From Serripes groenlandicus (lineage: Eukaryota; Mollusca; Bivalvia; Cardiida; Cardiidae): a DNA stretch of 64,000 nucleotides. Shown piece by piece: positions 1 through 11,969 of the stretch (positions are counted from its first letter, which is position 1; each line of letters begins with the position of its first letter). The DNA is taken from the NCBI GenBank assembly GCA_031761405.1, contig JASEVX010000037.1, positions 1,178,001-1,242,000 of the forward strand, read 5' to 3'. Made by a program: the position numbers and the translations under genes. The notes under the pieces are model-generated. The model saw only the letters and a program-made list of their open reading frames with translations. It had not been told where the DNA came from and did no database searches.

Positions 1-1050
1 GGCCCATGAGGGCCTATGCTCTACTGGTATGGTTCTTTGGTCATTTTCAATCCAGAGCATGTATGTATGGTGAAGATCGGATAGTAAATGGAGGCTCTTT
101 TGTGTTCACAAGCTGTATTATAGCAATTTTTATAATTTCATGGGCCATAATCCAGTCTTGCATGGGCGGATCTAACTGGTTTTCAAAAGGAACCAAGCTC
201 TCATCAATATTTAACTACTATCTAAGTTTGGTGAAGATCAAATAGTAAATGGAGCCTCTATTGTGTTTACATGCTCATTTATAGCAATTTGGACAATTTC
301 AAGGGCCATAATCCAGTCTTGCATGGGCGGATCTTGCTGGTTTAGGAAAGGAACCGAGCTCTCATGGATATCTTACTACTGTATAAGTTTGGTTGAGATA
401 CAATCAAAAGTGAAGACTGTATCGTGTTAAAAAGTTCTTTTATAGCAATTTTGACCATTTCAAGGGCCATAATCCAGTCATGCATGGGCGGATCTGGCTG
501 GTTTTCGAAAGGAACCGAGCTCTTATGAATATCTAACTACCGTATAAGTTTGGTTGAGATACAATCAAACGTGAAGACTGTATCGTGTTAACAAGCTCTT
601 TTATAGCAATTTTGACCATTTCAAGGGCCATAATCCAGTCTTGCATGGGCGGATCTGACTGGTTTTCAAAAGGAACTGAGCTCTCATAGATATCTAACTA
701 CTGTATAAGTTTAGTTGAGATACAATTAAAAGTAAAGACTGTATCGTGTTAACAAGCTCTTTTATAGCAATTTTGACCATTTCAAGGGCCATAATCCAGT
801 CATGCATGGGCGGATCTGGCTGGTTTTCGAAAGGAACCGAGCTCTTATAAATATCTAACTACTGTATAAGTTTGGTTGAGATACAATTAAACGTGAAGAC
901 TGTATCGTGTTAACAAGCTCTTTTATAGCAATTTTGACCATTTCAAGGGCCATAATCCAGTCATGCATGGGCGGATCTGGCTGGTTTTCGAAAGGAACCG
1001 AGCTCTCATGAAGACTGTATCGTGTTAACAAGAAATTGTTTACGGACGGA

Positions 1051-1082
<32 letters not shown>

Positions 1083-1146
1083 CACACGGATGACGGACAC
1101 ATCGCCACGTCATAAGCCCTTCTGGCCTTTGGCCAGTAGAGCTAAA
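1..1146 (+). mobile_element. Tandem-cored element, right part: six ~160-bp units plus tail
   Basis: Units keyed by CAAGGGCCATAATCCAGTC recur at about 160-bp spacing from 123 to 927. They are followed by an ACGC microsatellite and the tail CATAAGCCC..CTGGCCTTTGGCCAGTAGAGCTAAA with a GGCC hairpin. The head lies before the window. Confidence 0.75.
1041..1086. repeat. (GCAC/GGAC)n microsatellite
   Basis: Alternating ACGG and ACGC units just before the element tail; the same position holds GACGACGG repeats in sister elements. Confidence 0.9.
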
Positions 1147-1445
1147 CACAGGTGAACCCCTGGGCGGAGTCCAATTTTGACCCCAGGGGAATAATTTGAA
1201 CAATCTTGGTAGAGGACCAATAGACAATGATACACACCAAATATCTAAGCTCTAGGCCTTCCTGTTTCTGACAAGAAGATTTTCAAATTCTTTCCCATGT
1301 ACAACAGGTGACTCCAGGAGAAGGGCCAATTTTGACTACAGTGGCATAATTTAAACAATCTTAGTAGAAGACCACTAGACAACACTATACACCAAATATC
1401 CCTACAGTACTTTCTGTTTCAGACACAAAGTTTTTCATGGCAACC
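1147..1445. repeat. Two ~150-bp direct units (shared with 28415-28735)
   Basis: Keyed by ACACCAAATATC and AACAGGTGAC; a similar two-unit piece occurs at 28415-28735. Function unknown. Confidence 0.6.
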
Positions 1446-3090
1446 AGTGTTCTGCTTGGAATTGATTTCTTTGGACAATTTTGAAAGATGATAGTGATAA
1501 GTCGATTTCATTAAAAACATATTTTCTTTTATATTTCATTATTGATCAAAAAAACATTAAGGTATTATTAATACTACTTTATTGTTTAGTATATAACACA
1601 AATCATAATAATATATACCGATTTCGGTGAATGCAAAGTCGATTTCGGTGTGAATTCAATTTTGGAAGTCGATTTCGGTGAATCTAGGGACAGAGATAGG
1701 GTATATTTTTTCTATATTTCATTGATAAAAAAACATTAAGGTATTGGATCTGTAATGAAAACCTCCACTTGAAACTCTTCAATTTTAATGCTTTAGCCTA
1801 TGTTGTTAAGCACAGGACTTCAAATCTTTTGAGGGGTTTCAAGGTAGTAGTTCGAATCCCTCCAGAAGCACAACTATTGTTTTTCATTAGCTAACACTTT
1901 TTACAGAAGTTTATATTGTACTTTCATTAGAAAGTAATTAAATACATTTCTATACATAAATATTAGCTTATTTGAAGCTTTTATTACTTACAGTCACGGC
2001 TGAAATAGGTGGTTGGGAATTTCAAACTCTACTTTTTTTAAAATGAGACGGTAAAACATTTAGATTTTTTGGCATAATGATAATGTTCCCAAAAGGTTAA
2101 AGTTATTTTTTTTTTTTTATAAAGGGGCATTGTTTTTGGGTGGGTGGGGTACCATTTTTATTGATAAAGCATTCTATTTGAGATATATTTAAGCATAATC
2201 TTTATTGTTGTATGCATTGATATTTTTCAACACAAATATGTGCCTAAATACAAAATTGAACACAAGAAAATTTCCTGTTTACTGATGATAGATGTTGAAA
2301 AGACAACCTACGGACAGATTGTGCTGCCTTTTTGTTTGGTAATCTATCTTATAAAATAGCATGTTATGAGAATACAAGATGTTAAATGTTTTTAATATTT
2401 AAGTATATCTTAAATATAACAAAGTAGTAAATAATGATATCCAACATTAATGGTTAATTATTATAATGCTAGATGACTTTTAAATTACAAAGTTGACGAA
2501 ACCTTTTTTTTTAAAAAGCAGATTTCAGAAGGGGGGTTCTAAGGGTGATATTTAAGAGTTTTTTTCTTTTTTTCTTAATGTATTTTATTTTCATTGGTGT
2601 TTATTTTAATCAGCAATGTTCTTTTGACGTAAAAATGCCCTTTATACATCATTTTTAAGACATGTATGAAAATCAAAGCAATTTTATTGTGTTTAATTGT
2701 TGTACATTTTTTGCCATCTCAAGGTTTGAGGCATTGAACAACAAAAAAAAAAAAAATTTCCATCATAGACGGTAAAATCTTCTAAAATTTCAGAAATACA
2801 TGTCTCAATAGATGAAGATAGCAAGGGAAAGATTTTCAGGCAACATTGTGAAATTGACCATTACATATCCAATACCTTAGGGTATATTAAAATACTTTTT
2901 TGTTTAGTATATAACACAAACCATAATAATATATGCCGTTTCGGTGAATGCAAATTCGATTTCGGTGTGAAGTCAATTTTGGAAGTCGATTTCGGTGAAT
3001 TTAGGGACAGAGATAGGGTATATTTTTTTTTTATTGCATAATTTCATATTGTCCCGTTCACTTTGTATTGAAGAAAGTGGTCATGATTAT
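1446..3090. repeat. AT-rich stretch with a ~140-bp direct repeat
   Basis: 1575-1715 and 2880-3030 share TTTAGTATATAACACAAA and the word GTCGATTTCGGTGAAT three times each, ending in GGGACAGAGATAGGGTATAT. Apart from the tRNA-like unit at 1789 no gene is seen; several poly-T and poly-A runs occur. Confidence 0.6.
1789..1870 (+). tRNA. tRNA-like pseudogene (type II, anticodon loop CTTCAAA)
   Basis: TGCTT at the start pairs with AAGCA at the end over 82 nt; a B-box-like GTTCGAATCCC and an A-box-like TAGCCTATGTTGTTAAGC are present, with a long variable region like tRNA-Ser/Leu. The anticodon loop would give TCA. The T-stem does not pair, so it is not a functional tRNA and may be a SINE head or a decayed tRNA-Ser copy. 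Confidence 0.35.
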
Positions 3091-3220
3091 AGGTTATTGA
3101 CCCTGTACTGTGAAATCATCGTTGGACTGAGTTCTTTGGTTGACGTTGCCGAGCTTGCGAGGCTACGTTCGCCAAAGAACGAGGTCCAACGATGATTTCA
3201 CAGTACAGGGTCAATAACCT
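3091..3220. mobile_element. Foldback element, perfect 37-bp arms
   Basis: 3091-3127 is the exact reverse complement of 3184-3220, with further imperfect pairing inward (TTCTTTGG/CCAAAGAA) around a core TTGCCGAGCTTGCGAGG. The ends are AGGTTATTG and CAATAACCT. Confidence 0.85.
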
Positions 3221-3249
3221 TTCATTTAATTTTCAATAAGCTTTCATTT

Positions 3250-3469
3250 AATTTAATTTAAACATTATAATATTTACATCGATTGCGAAGCAAGCTTTCA
3301 GCTTATATTAATCACGCTCGCTGTCAGCTTCCTGGAGACTTAACCAGTACTCGCGCCATTTGTGTCGAAAAATCCCAAAGTCAGGACCCGCTCTTCACGC
3401 GACTCGAACCAGGGACCTTTGATACGAGTGGCCGACTCTCTACCTCTGCACCACTGTCTTCCACTCAAA
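3250..3469 (-). mobile_element. tRNA-derived SINE with 12-bp target duplication
   Basis: The minus strand begins with an A-box-like TGGTGCAGAGGTAGA and B-box GGTTCGAGTCG, and ends near AAGCTTGCTTCGCAATCG. The flanking repeat AAGCTTTCATTT occurs at 3238-3249 and 3470-3481. Related pieces are at 10803-10889 and 29655-29792, so this is a second SINE family distinct from the CAATCAATC-tailed one. Confidence 0.75.
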
Positions 3470-3481
3470 AAGCTTTCATTT

Positions 3482-4674
3482 GCCTATCTTACTCACTGAG
3501 ACAATTTTTTACACGTTCCTACCAGTAAACTCATTTTCACGAGAAAGCGAAAGCCTAAATGATTTGGACTAGGTTTGATGTCAAATATTTTTAATGGAAT
3601 ATCCGTTTGTGGATGGCAATTTTTAAACGAGATCTTTGCAAACACAGTCCCGTTTTACGTTTCAGCTCATAGCAAGATTTATTTTTCATTATTAAAATGT
3701 ATATTGATCCAATGAATACCAATAGTTACCTTTTAGTCTTAGCTTAAATAGAGTTTGAATTCAGGAAATTCTTGTCAAAACCCTTCCAAAAAAGAAAGTA
3801 GACCTACCGTAAAGCGCCTGATGGCACGGAAGTAAATCCCGGTGTATCGTGAGAAAAGTAAGACCGTGTATTCCTACATTTCTCACAGTACAGTCGTGAA
3901 CATTTTAAGGCCTAAATTGGCTTGCCCTGGCTGTAGGTTTGAGTGTCCGGAAGGCTCAAACTTAGATACACCATGTTGGACCGATTTTTGCCACTGTTGT
4001 TGTTGTTGTTATGTATTCTTCCTCCTCTGTCTGCGAGTTTTTGGTGTCTGATTATTATTTCAGAATTTCTTTCGTCATATATATTTAGCACACCAAATCC
4101 CCTACAAATTCACGTCTATCTCAGTTTTAAGCGTTTGTCCATTTGTCTGTCCGTACAAGCAAAACATGTAACAACCGGGGAGGGGGGGGGGGGGGGTGAA
4201 CTGCTATTGTTGGTCCATTGTACAATCCACACCACTTCAACTATGCATGTCTTTTTTTAATTAGTCCTACAATATTTGACCTCTCACAAACAACGGAGTC
4301 TTCTGTTATAGGACTATTGTTTGAATGTGCTGCAACATATCATATCGTAGATATGGAAGCATAGCTCTGGAAAAGTCCTACACAAATATTCACATCAGAC
4401 ATAAAACGTTGTCCAGCTAGTTGCGTAGATATTGAATACATGAACATTATTTTTTTTTTTTTTTATTCTTCGGTTTTCTTTACCCTCGCCATGCAGAATT
4501 AACTATTTGGCGAGCATACATGAACATATATACAGGCTCCATTTATATATATTTGTCTGTGCATCTGTCAGTTCGTATTTGAAATGATGTCCAATAATAT
4601 ATTTCTCACTTCAAAATCTTGAAGAGCAAGCAAGCAGTCAGACAGACAAACAGACATACATGTACATTCTCACA
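3482..4674. other. No gene recognised
   Basis: AT-rich single-copy-looking DNA with an AGGGGGGGGGGGG run near 4180 and a poly-T run near 4450. Short frames lack any family signature. Confidence 0.5.
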
Positions 4675-4903
4675 TTAACACTTTCCCTCCTACGACAATT
4701 TTGCAGCAGACGACTTTAAATATATTTTGTTAAAAGATAGAAAATCTCTATAATTGAATGGATAACTTGACTAAAAGTGGAAAATATTGTGGCAAAAGGA
4801 GAAATTGCTCGTTTTGAGCAACTTCTTCTTTTGTCACTATGTTTTCAAAAAGTCGTCTGCTGCAGAGGCGTCAGAAAGCGGATACATGAGGGAACGGGTT
4901 AAG
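4675..4903. repeat. P repeat, near full length
   Basis: Left arm GCAGCAGACGACTTT, hinge AAGGAGAAATTGCTCG/TTTTGAGCAA, right arm GTCGTCTGCTGCAGAGGCG, end GGGAACGGGTTAA. Confidence 0.75.
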
Positions 4904-4915
4904 ATAGACATTGTT

Positions 4916-5160
4916 ACTGATAGACAGATTAACATACATGAGTATAGACTGTTAGACATATTTGCAGATAGACATACAGACAGACAGACAGACATACATA
5001 CACGGCAGACAGACTAATAAAATGTAAACATACATGCAGATAGATATGCAGACATACATATAGACATACATTTATACACGTCATATAGATAGACATACAT
5101 ACATACATACATATGGACATACATACATACATACATATGGACATACATAATGATACACAG
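4916..5160. repeat. GACA/CATA microsatellite tract
   Basis: Mixed AGAC and ATAC tetranucleotides. Open frames over it are artefacts of the repeat. Confidence 0.85.
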
Positions 5161-5667
5161 ACAACATACAGATAAGGAACATTTGTGCTAATTTATTTTC
5201 AAATCTGGATTGTACTTTTGGACAAGAAGACTGAAAGTTTTGGCATTTTTCCCCTTTTCTGATAATGCAGAAAGTGCAGTATTTTAATGGAAATAAATTA
5301 TTTGAACAACTTTGAAAGAGAACCACCTTAGGAAAATTACTGTAAACTATTTTAAAATATGTCCATTGGTTTAGGAGTAGAAGTTGCTTGTTGGAAAATG
5401 TGAATGGAAGGACGGTGAGTGACCGCATTTCTTGCTCGGGTGAGCTATAAAATAGTAAAAGGAAATGTTGGCTTCAAATTACATTTTCTGAAAGTTCTTG
5501 TCAGATTTCAAGGCGATTTAGCAGAATTTTCCTTCATAAATCTTTTAGTCCATATTAACAGGCAAGCTTGGGCACAACACTTTTTCAAATACAACATATA
5601 TGCAGCTGTTAACTTTAAAGACGAAAGTATGAAACAGCTTTATAAATGAATGTTAACTTGTGGAATA
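5161..5667. other. No gene recognised
   Basis: Unique-looking DNA; short frames on both strands without motifs. It contains a ~76-codon plus frame of ordinary AT composition that I do not support as coding. Confidence 0.4.
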
Positions 5668-6042
5668 AAGTTGAAAACATTATAGCAGAAGGAGCAAATG
5701 CTCATTATTACCAATTTCTCCTTTAACCACATTTTTTTTCAATCGTTTGCTGCAAATGTGTACAAATGCATCTGCAAGTTGGAAAGAGGCATAGGGGAAG
5801 CATGAGATACTGTTTAACTGAGATAACCCTTTCCCACATACAACAAATCTGCAACGGATGACTTTGAACACATCTTATCAAAAAACACGAACAATCTCTA
5901 TATATGAAGCTGTACTTACTGGCATCAGTTGAAAACATTTTGACAAAAGGAGAAATTGCTCGTTTTGAACAATTTCTACATTTGTCACGATGTTTTCAAA
6001 AGTCATCTGCTGCAGAGGCGTCTATATGTGGGAAAGGGTTAA
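5668..6042. repeat. Two P repeats
   Basis: A partial copy at 5668-5790 and a fuller copy at 5824-6042 (ACCCTTTCCCACATACAAC to GTGGGAAAGGGTTAAC). Confidence 0.75.
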
Positions 6043-6868
6043 CTTAATTGCTCGTTTTGAACAATTTCTACATTTGTCACGATGTTTTCAAAAGTCAACT
6101 GCTGCAGAGGCGTCCGTCTATATGTGGGAAAGGGTTAACTTAATTGCTCGTTTTGAACAATTTCTACATTTGTCACAATGTTTTCAAAAGTCATCTGCTA
6201 CAGAGGCGTCTATATGTGGGAAAGGGTTAACTTAATTGCTCGGTTTGAACAATTTCTACATTTGTCACGATGTTTTCAAAAGTCATCTGCTACAGAGGCG
6301 TCTATATGTGGGAAAGGGTTAACTTAATTGCTCGGTTTGAACAATTTCTACATTTGTCACGATGTTTTCAAAAGTCATCTGCTACAGAGGCGTCTATATG
6401 TGGGAAAGGGTTAACTTAATTGCTCGTTTTGAACAATTTCTACATTTGTCACGATGTTTTCAAAAGTCATCTGCTACAGAGGCGTCTATATGTGGGAAAG
6501 GGTTAACTTAATTGCTCGTTTTGAACAATTTCTACATTTGTCACGATGTTTTCAAAAGTCATCTGCTACAGAGGCGTCTATATGTGGGAAAGGGTTAACT
6601 TAATTGCTCGTTTTAAACAATTTCTACATTTGTCACGATGTTTTCAAAAGTCATCTGCTACAGAGGCGTCTATATGTGGGAAAGGGTTAACTTAATTGCT
6701 CGTTTTGAACAATTTCTACATTTGTCACGATGTTTTCAAAAGTCATCTGCTACAGAGGCGTCTATATGTGGGAAAGGGTTAACTTAATTGCTTGTTTTGA
6801 ACAATTTCTACATTTGTCACGATGTTTTCAAAGGTCATCTGCTACAGATGCGTCTATATGTGGGAAAC
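5950..6868. repeat. 92-bp tandem array: amplified right arm of a P repeat, ten copies
   Basis: Unit from TTAACTTAATTGCTCG to TATGTGGGAAAGGG, nearly identical across copies and grown from the 3' half of the P repeat at 5824. The last copy ends GTGGGAAACTTAAA. Confidence 0.9.
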
Positions 6869-7794
6869 TTAAAAACTAGCAAGTGAAATAAGACACAGAT
6901 CATACCTAGTTTGATCACATCTGGCAGAAATTTACAATTTATCTATTGGTCAAGTCAACAACAAATATTGCAGGAATCATGAAATAAAGCTGAAAGTCTA
7001 GTTTTTATATTTCTTTTATAGTTTAATTGATTACATATATGTCATTAAAACAAACATATATATATATATACGAGACGCTTCTAACAAGTTTTGGTTCTAA
7101 ATGCATCTGCGCAGTGTCTCACCAGAGTTGTGTGTGTATGATAAGTTACACATACCTAAATGCACCTTTGATTAAAAACTGAAGTCAAAGCGATTTCATT
7201 TAGACACCAAATTGCTAGAAGCGATTCATATGTTTGTATATAACCACTGTTTAGAAATATGGATTATAATGCATATTCTTACACTTACAGTAAGGCTGAC
7301 ACCAGAGTCTTCGTTGTCTGTATACTTATAAATTAGTTGAAAATGCATCTTTAACAAATAAATAGTACTCAATGAATATTGAAAAGTCAAAAACGTTGTC
7401 ACAATAAAAGGAGAAATTGCACAATATAAGCAATGTCTCCTTTTGTTACAATGTTTTCTAAAGTCATCTGCTGCAGATGCTACAAAATACATTTATTCTA
7501 TTGGTAAACTCAATGAAAAAAATATTGTAGAATTTTAGTTGGAAGTGTAAATCAAATAAAAGCAGTCATATAATAAGGTTTCTTATATATATTTCTTTAA
7601 TTGATGACATATTTCTTTTTCTAACTTACATACTATATCAGCCATGTCAAACAATGTGGGGTCTCAATGCATCTGCACACATTGAAGACTTGGGCAAGTC
7701 TGTGCATCCACAATATGTCACCCAACTTGTGACCCTATGTATATATGTTACATATACCTTACGATCTGACAAAACACTGAGAGTGTAACCTCAC
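6869..7794. repeat. AT-rich DNA with one partial P repeat and a (TA)n run
   Basis: The (TA)n run is at 7056-7072; the P repeat piece is at 7380-7485 (GGAGAAATTGC..AAGTCATCTGCTGCAG). No gene seen. Confidence 0.6.
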
Positions 7795-8345
7795 TAGTTT
7801 TCACGAGCGGAAACAAAATGTAATTTGACGGGTCAATAAGACCTTGACCTTATACCCCAAAAACAAAAGGGGGTCATCTACTCATGGAATCTAATTATCA
7901 TGTGAAGTTTAAAGACTGGGCCAAGGGGATCTTGAGAAGAAACAGATTTGACCTTTGACTCTAAAAACCAATAGAGGTCATCTATTCAAGGAGGCCAATT
8001 ATCCTGTGACGTTTGAAAACTCTTGGACAAAGGGTTTACAATGTATGGAGAGAAATGGATTTGACTTTTGACACAGTGATACGGAAACTAGTGATCATAA
8101 TCAATAAGTCCAATCATCCTATGAAGTTTGAAGACTTTGGAACATAGGGTTCTTGCGCAGACATGGTCTGACCTTGAAGGTCCCTCTGGCATTGAACTTT
8201 GACCCGGTGATCCAAAAACAACAGGGACTGTGGGGTCATCTACTCAATAAATCAACTTATCCTACGAAGTTTAAAGGGTTTTTAAGGTACTGAACGGAAA
8301 TAGATTTTGCACTTTAAGAGCTATGTGAACTTGACATTTGACTAA
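7795..8345. repeat. Degenerate tandem units (GGTCATCTA..CCTGTGAAGTTT)
   Basis: Four diverged copies of about 125-165 bp keyed by GTCATCTACTCA and GAAGTTTAAAGA. The 390 bp after it hold only a weak P-like word (AAAGTCATCTGTTGCACATG). Confidence 0.6.
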
Positions 8346-8734
8346 GCAATAGAAAACATGTAAATGAGCAACCTTATCAATGTGACTTTTGTGGACATTA
8401 GTGTATTGCTAAAGATTGTTTAATTATTGATATAAAAAGGATGCTATAGTTAGACAAAAAAACCGTCTTAAAATGTTAAATTCATTGTTGAAAAGAATAT
8501 AATGAGATTGTTGCATACATGTACAATATAATGAGACCGTTTAAAGTCATCTGTTGCACATGCGTTGTCGAAATGCACATACATGTAAGAAAGGATTAAT
8601 CATCAATCTTATGTAACTTAATCTCATCCCTGTATTTGTCCTTTACCTGTTGGTACTTGCAGACGCTTTCCGATATATATGCTAAAGAAGACGACTTTTG
8701 AAAATACTGTGGGAAAAAGTATGAATTACTCATA

Positions 8735-9707
8735 ACTAGAAATATCACTGAAGGTGATGAATACCCTCAGCTTGTGCCTGACAATATACATATGTATGAG
8801 AAATTTAAGTGGCCATAACTCATTTAAAAATAATTCCAGTGCAACACGCCCACAGTATGCACATCTACGCTTGGTATCAATCATTCTTGTGAAGTTATAT
8901 TAAATTCTGATGAAGGGTTGCTGAGTGAGTGTTCACAAAATATGGACATATATGTAATATGTATGAGAAATTGAAGGGGCCATAACTCATTTAAAAATAA
9001 TTCCAGTGCAATACGCCCACAATATGCACAACTAGGCTTCGTATCAATCATTCTTGTGAAGTTATATTAAATTCTGATGAAGGGTTGCTGAGAAATAGTG
9101 TTCATAAAATATGAATATATATGTAATATGTATGAGAAATTGAAGGGGACATAACTCATTTAAAAATAATTCCAGTGCAACATGCCCACAATATGCACAA
9201 CTAGGCTTGGTATCAATCCCTCTTGTGAAGTTATATTAAATTCTGATGAAGGGTTGCTGAGAAATAGTGTTCACAAAATATGGACATATATGTAATATGT
9301 TTGAGAAATTCAAGGGGCCATAACTCACTTAAAAATAATTCCAGTGCAACACGCCCACAACATGCACAACTAGGCTTGTTATTAATCATTCCTGTGAAGT
9401 TATATTAAATTCTGATGAAGGTTTGCTGAGAAATAGTGTTCACAAAATATGGACATATATGTAATATGTATGAGAAATTCAAGGGGCCATAACTCATTTA
9501 GAAATAATTCCAGTGCAACACGCCCACAATATGCACAACTAGGCTTGGTATCAATCATTCTTGTGAAGTTATATTGAATTGTGACCAAGGGTTGCTGAGA
9601 AATAGTGTTCACAAGAAATGTCCACAGACCAACGGACCGACAAACCGACAAACCAACAGACCGACAAGCGTGACTCCTACATAGCCAAGGTATAATAAAC
9701 AAGGTAT
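8735..9707 (+). mobile_element. Tandem-cored element, TATCACTGAAGGTGAT head
   Basis: Five ~168-bp units keyed by CCATAACTCATTTAAAAATA; the tail has ACCGACAAACCGACAAACC and GTGACTCCTACATAGCC. The same head recurs at 16806 and 29801. Confidence 0.75.
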
Positions 9708-10040
9708 CGTTTTGTATTCAATGCAATGCATAAAGTAGTTACTGAGATAAGGACTCTTCATGTAGTTGCACGCATAACTTTAACCAGAATTTCTCAGTCA
9801 AAAAGAGTTATCTAACTTGGTTATTAATATAAATGTGATTTATTGGAAACATTGTAGAAAGTTTCAATGCAATACATCTAGTAGTAACTGAGCTATGGTG
9901 ATATATATGTATTTGCATGCAAAACCTAAACCAAGATGTAACGCTGACTCACATGTCGGGCTGAGTACAACAGCTCTCATATTCTCTCAATAATCGAGCT
10001 AATTACAAATCAAAACTCTAATCAGAATTTCTAAGTGAAC

Positions 10041-10665
10041 AATAGGGCCATGATGGCTCCGGAATCTCTCACCTGATGATTTTTGTTAAAGTTTTTGCTT
10101 TATGCATAAAAGGCAAAACAGCCAAGCCCCCTGGTGGCCATGATTTCGACAAATCAACATGGCTTAAAGGTATCTGATAGATGGTTAGCCAAGGTATATT
10201 TCTACAAATAAAATTGAAAATCGGCCGGACACTTATGGAGAAGATTTTTAAAGTTTCCACTATAACCATATAAGGCAAAACAGCCGCCCCTTGGCGGCCA
10301 TGTTTTTGACCAATCAATAAGGCTTGAAGGAATCTGATAGAAGGTCACCCAAAGAACATTTCTACAAAATCATTTGAAAATCTGCCAAATATTTTCGGAG
10401 GAGAAGATTTTTTAAGTCACCACTATAGCCATTTAAGGCAAAAAAGCCCCGCCCCCTTGCAGCCATGTTTGGTTGCCATGGAAACCAGAATTATGCATGG
10501 ATCCAAAAGATTTGAAGGAATTCTGGTCAGGTCATTGAGAGGATACTTTTTGTGAAGTTTCATCCCAATTGCCAAACTGGTTAAATAGGAGATGTTGACA
10601 CACGACGGGCAAAAGGCGATCACAATAACTCACCTTGAGCACTTCATGCTCAGGTGAGCTAAAAA
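10041..10665 (+). mobile_element. Tandem-cored element, GGTGAGCTAA tail, nested
   Basis: Head AATAGGGCCATGATGGCTCC, core units (ATAAGGCAAAACAGCC), tail CTCACCTTGAGCACTTCATG then CTCAGGTGAGCTAA. The flanking unit reads through when it is removed (AATTTCTAAG / GGCCATAACTTGC). Confidence 0.75.
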
Positions 10666-10802
10666 TAGGCCATAACTTGCATTCTATGCAGGATAGAGTT
10701 ATCTTACATGGTTATGTACATATGTGTCATAGTTGAGAAGCATTTTAGAAATGATTCAATGCAATACATCTATTAACTCAGCTATGGTGAAAGTTTAAAC
10801 TT

Positions 10803-10889
10803 ACTTATTTTACATCGATTGTGAAACAAGCTTTAAGCTTATATTAATCACGCTCGATGTCTGCTTCATGGAAACTTAACCAGTACTTG
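10803..10889 (-). mobile_element. Truncated SINE (same family as 3250-3469)
   Basis: Only the 3' part is present. It is flanked by AGCTATGGTGAAA (10790-10802) and AGCTTTGGTGAAA (10890-10902), a 13-bp duplication with one change, and interrupts a tandem-cored element. Confidence 0.6.
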
Positions 10890-11091
10890 AGCTTTGGTGA
10901 AATATATGTACTTGCATGCAAAACCTTAAACAAAGGTGTAACGCTGACTCCAATGTCAGGGTGAGTACAACAGCTCTCATATTCTCTGAATAGTCAAGCT
11001 AATAACAAATCAGAATAACACATCAAGATAACACATCAAAATGAAAAATAAAAAAATTACAATTAGTAAGCCATATCCACAAAGAACAAGA

Positions 11092-11303
11092 CTTAACCCT
11101 TTCACACATATAGAATATTTCTGTTGACTTTGAATCAGACAACTCTTTAAAATAATTGAGGCAAAAGCAGAAATTGCTATTCCTCCTTTCACCATAATGA
11201 TTTCAACTGTATTCAATGGTAATACCTTTGGTCACAATGTTTTCAAAAGCCATCTGTTGCTATTGCGTCAAAATGTGTATGCAGGTGGAAAAGGGTTAAT
11301 AAA
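11092..11303. repeat. P repeat
   Basis: TTAACCCTTTCACACATAT to AGGTGGAAAAGGGTTAATAA with a diverged hinge. Confidence 0.65.
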
Positions 11304-11431
11304 CGATATATATGTATTTCTAGCCTTTCCCTAGATACCAGGTACAAGCTTTCACACAGAGCAACTTGCTACCTTTCCGTGTAGATCATTGTAGGAGAAC
11401 ATCGGACACTCCACACAAAAAACTTTCAGGA

Positions 11432-11660
11432 TTCTACTACCCATGAAGAGCTACAGCCGTCCAATCAGGTTATTCAATGTTTGCTATCTAGTCATTGAAG
11501 TATCTTGGCAGGAATTTACTACCAGTGACGAGCTAGAGCCGTCCAATCAGGTATTCAATGTTTGCCATCTAGTCGTAGATTATATCTTCGAAGGAATATT
11601 ACTACCAGTGAAGAGCCATAGCCGTCCAATCAGGATTTTCAATGTTTGCCATCTAATCAT
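11432..11660 (+). repeat. Three ~80-bp tandem units
   Basis: Keyed by GCCGTCCAATCAGG and CAATGTTTGCCATCTA. The open frame across it is repetitive and not supported as a gene. From 11661 to 11969 nothing is recognised. Confidence 0.75.
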
Positions 11661-11969
11661 AAAATAGATCTTTGCAGTATTATGATTTCTAAGCAAATAT
11701 GTTTATTTTAGGCAATATATTTGCTGCTCAATTTCACATTATCATTTTCTTTGTCTAACTATTTTTGTTCGTTTTTATCAAAAATATTGACTTTACATTT
11801 TCCCTTTGTCTATTTTTAGTTTGTTTCATCAGAAATTTTGAATTAGATCAGAATACAATAGTTAATAATAATTATAATAAAGAATTATTTTTAAAGAAGC
11901 AACATAGTTGGGCCTCTGCATCCAATAGTTACACAATATAAAAACTATATTAAGTCTTGACAGTTAAAA

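Larger units (their letters stand above)
9712..11003 (+). mobile_element. Tandem-cored element (AATAGTCGAGCTAA tail), interrupted
   Basis: Units keyed by ATGCAGGATAGAGTTATC and TAACCAGAATTTCT, with two tail copies (near 9960-10005 and 10965-11000: ACAGCTCTCATATTCTCT). Split by the element at 10041-10665 and by a SINE piece at 10803. Confidence 0.65.

Noticed and set aside
855..1227. Minus-strand frames rich in CVRACVRA
   Set aside because: Translation of the ACGC microsatellite.
1575..3030. LTR pair around a 1.3-kb retroelement
   Set aside because: The direct repeats lack TG..CA ends, a primer-binding site and any gag/pol coding between them.
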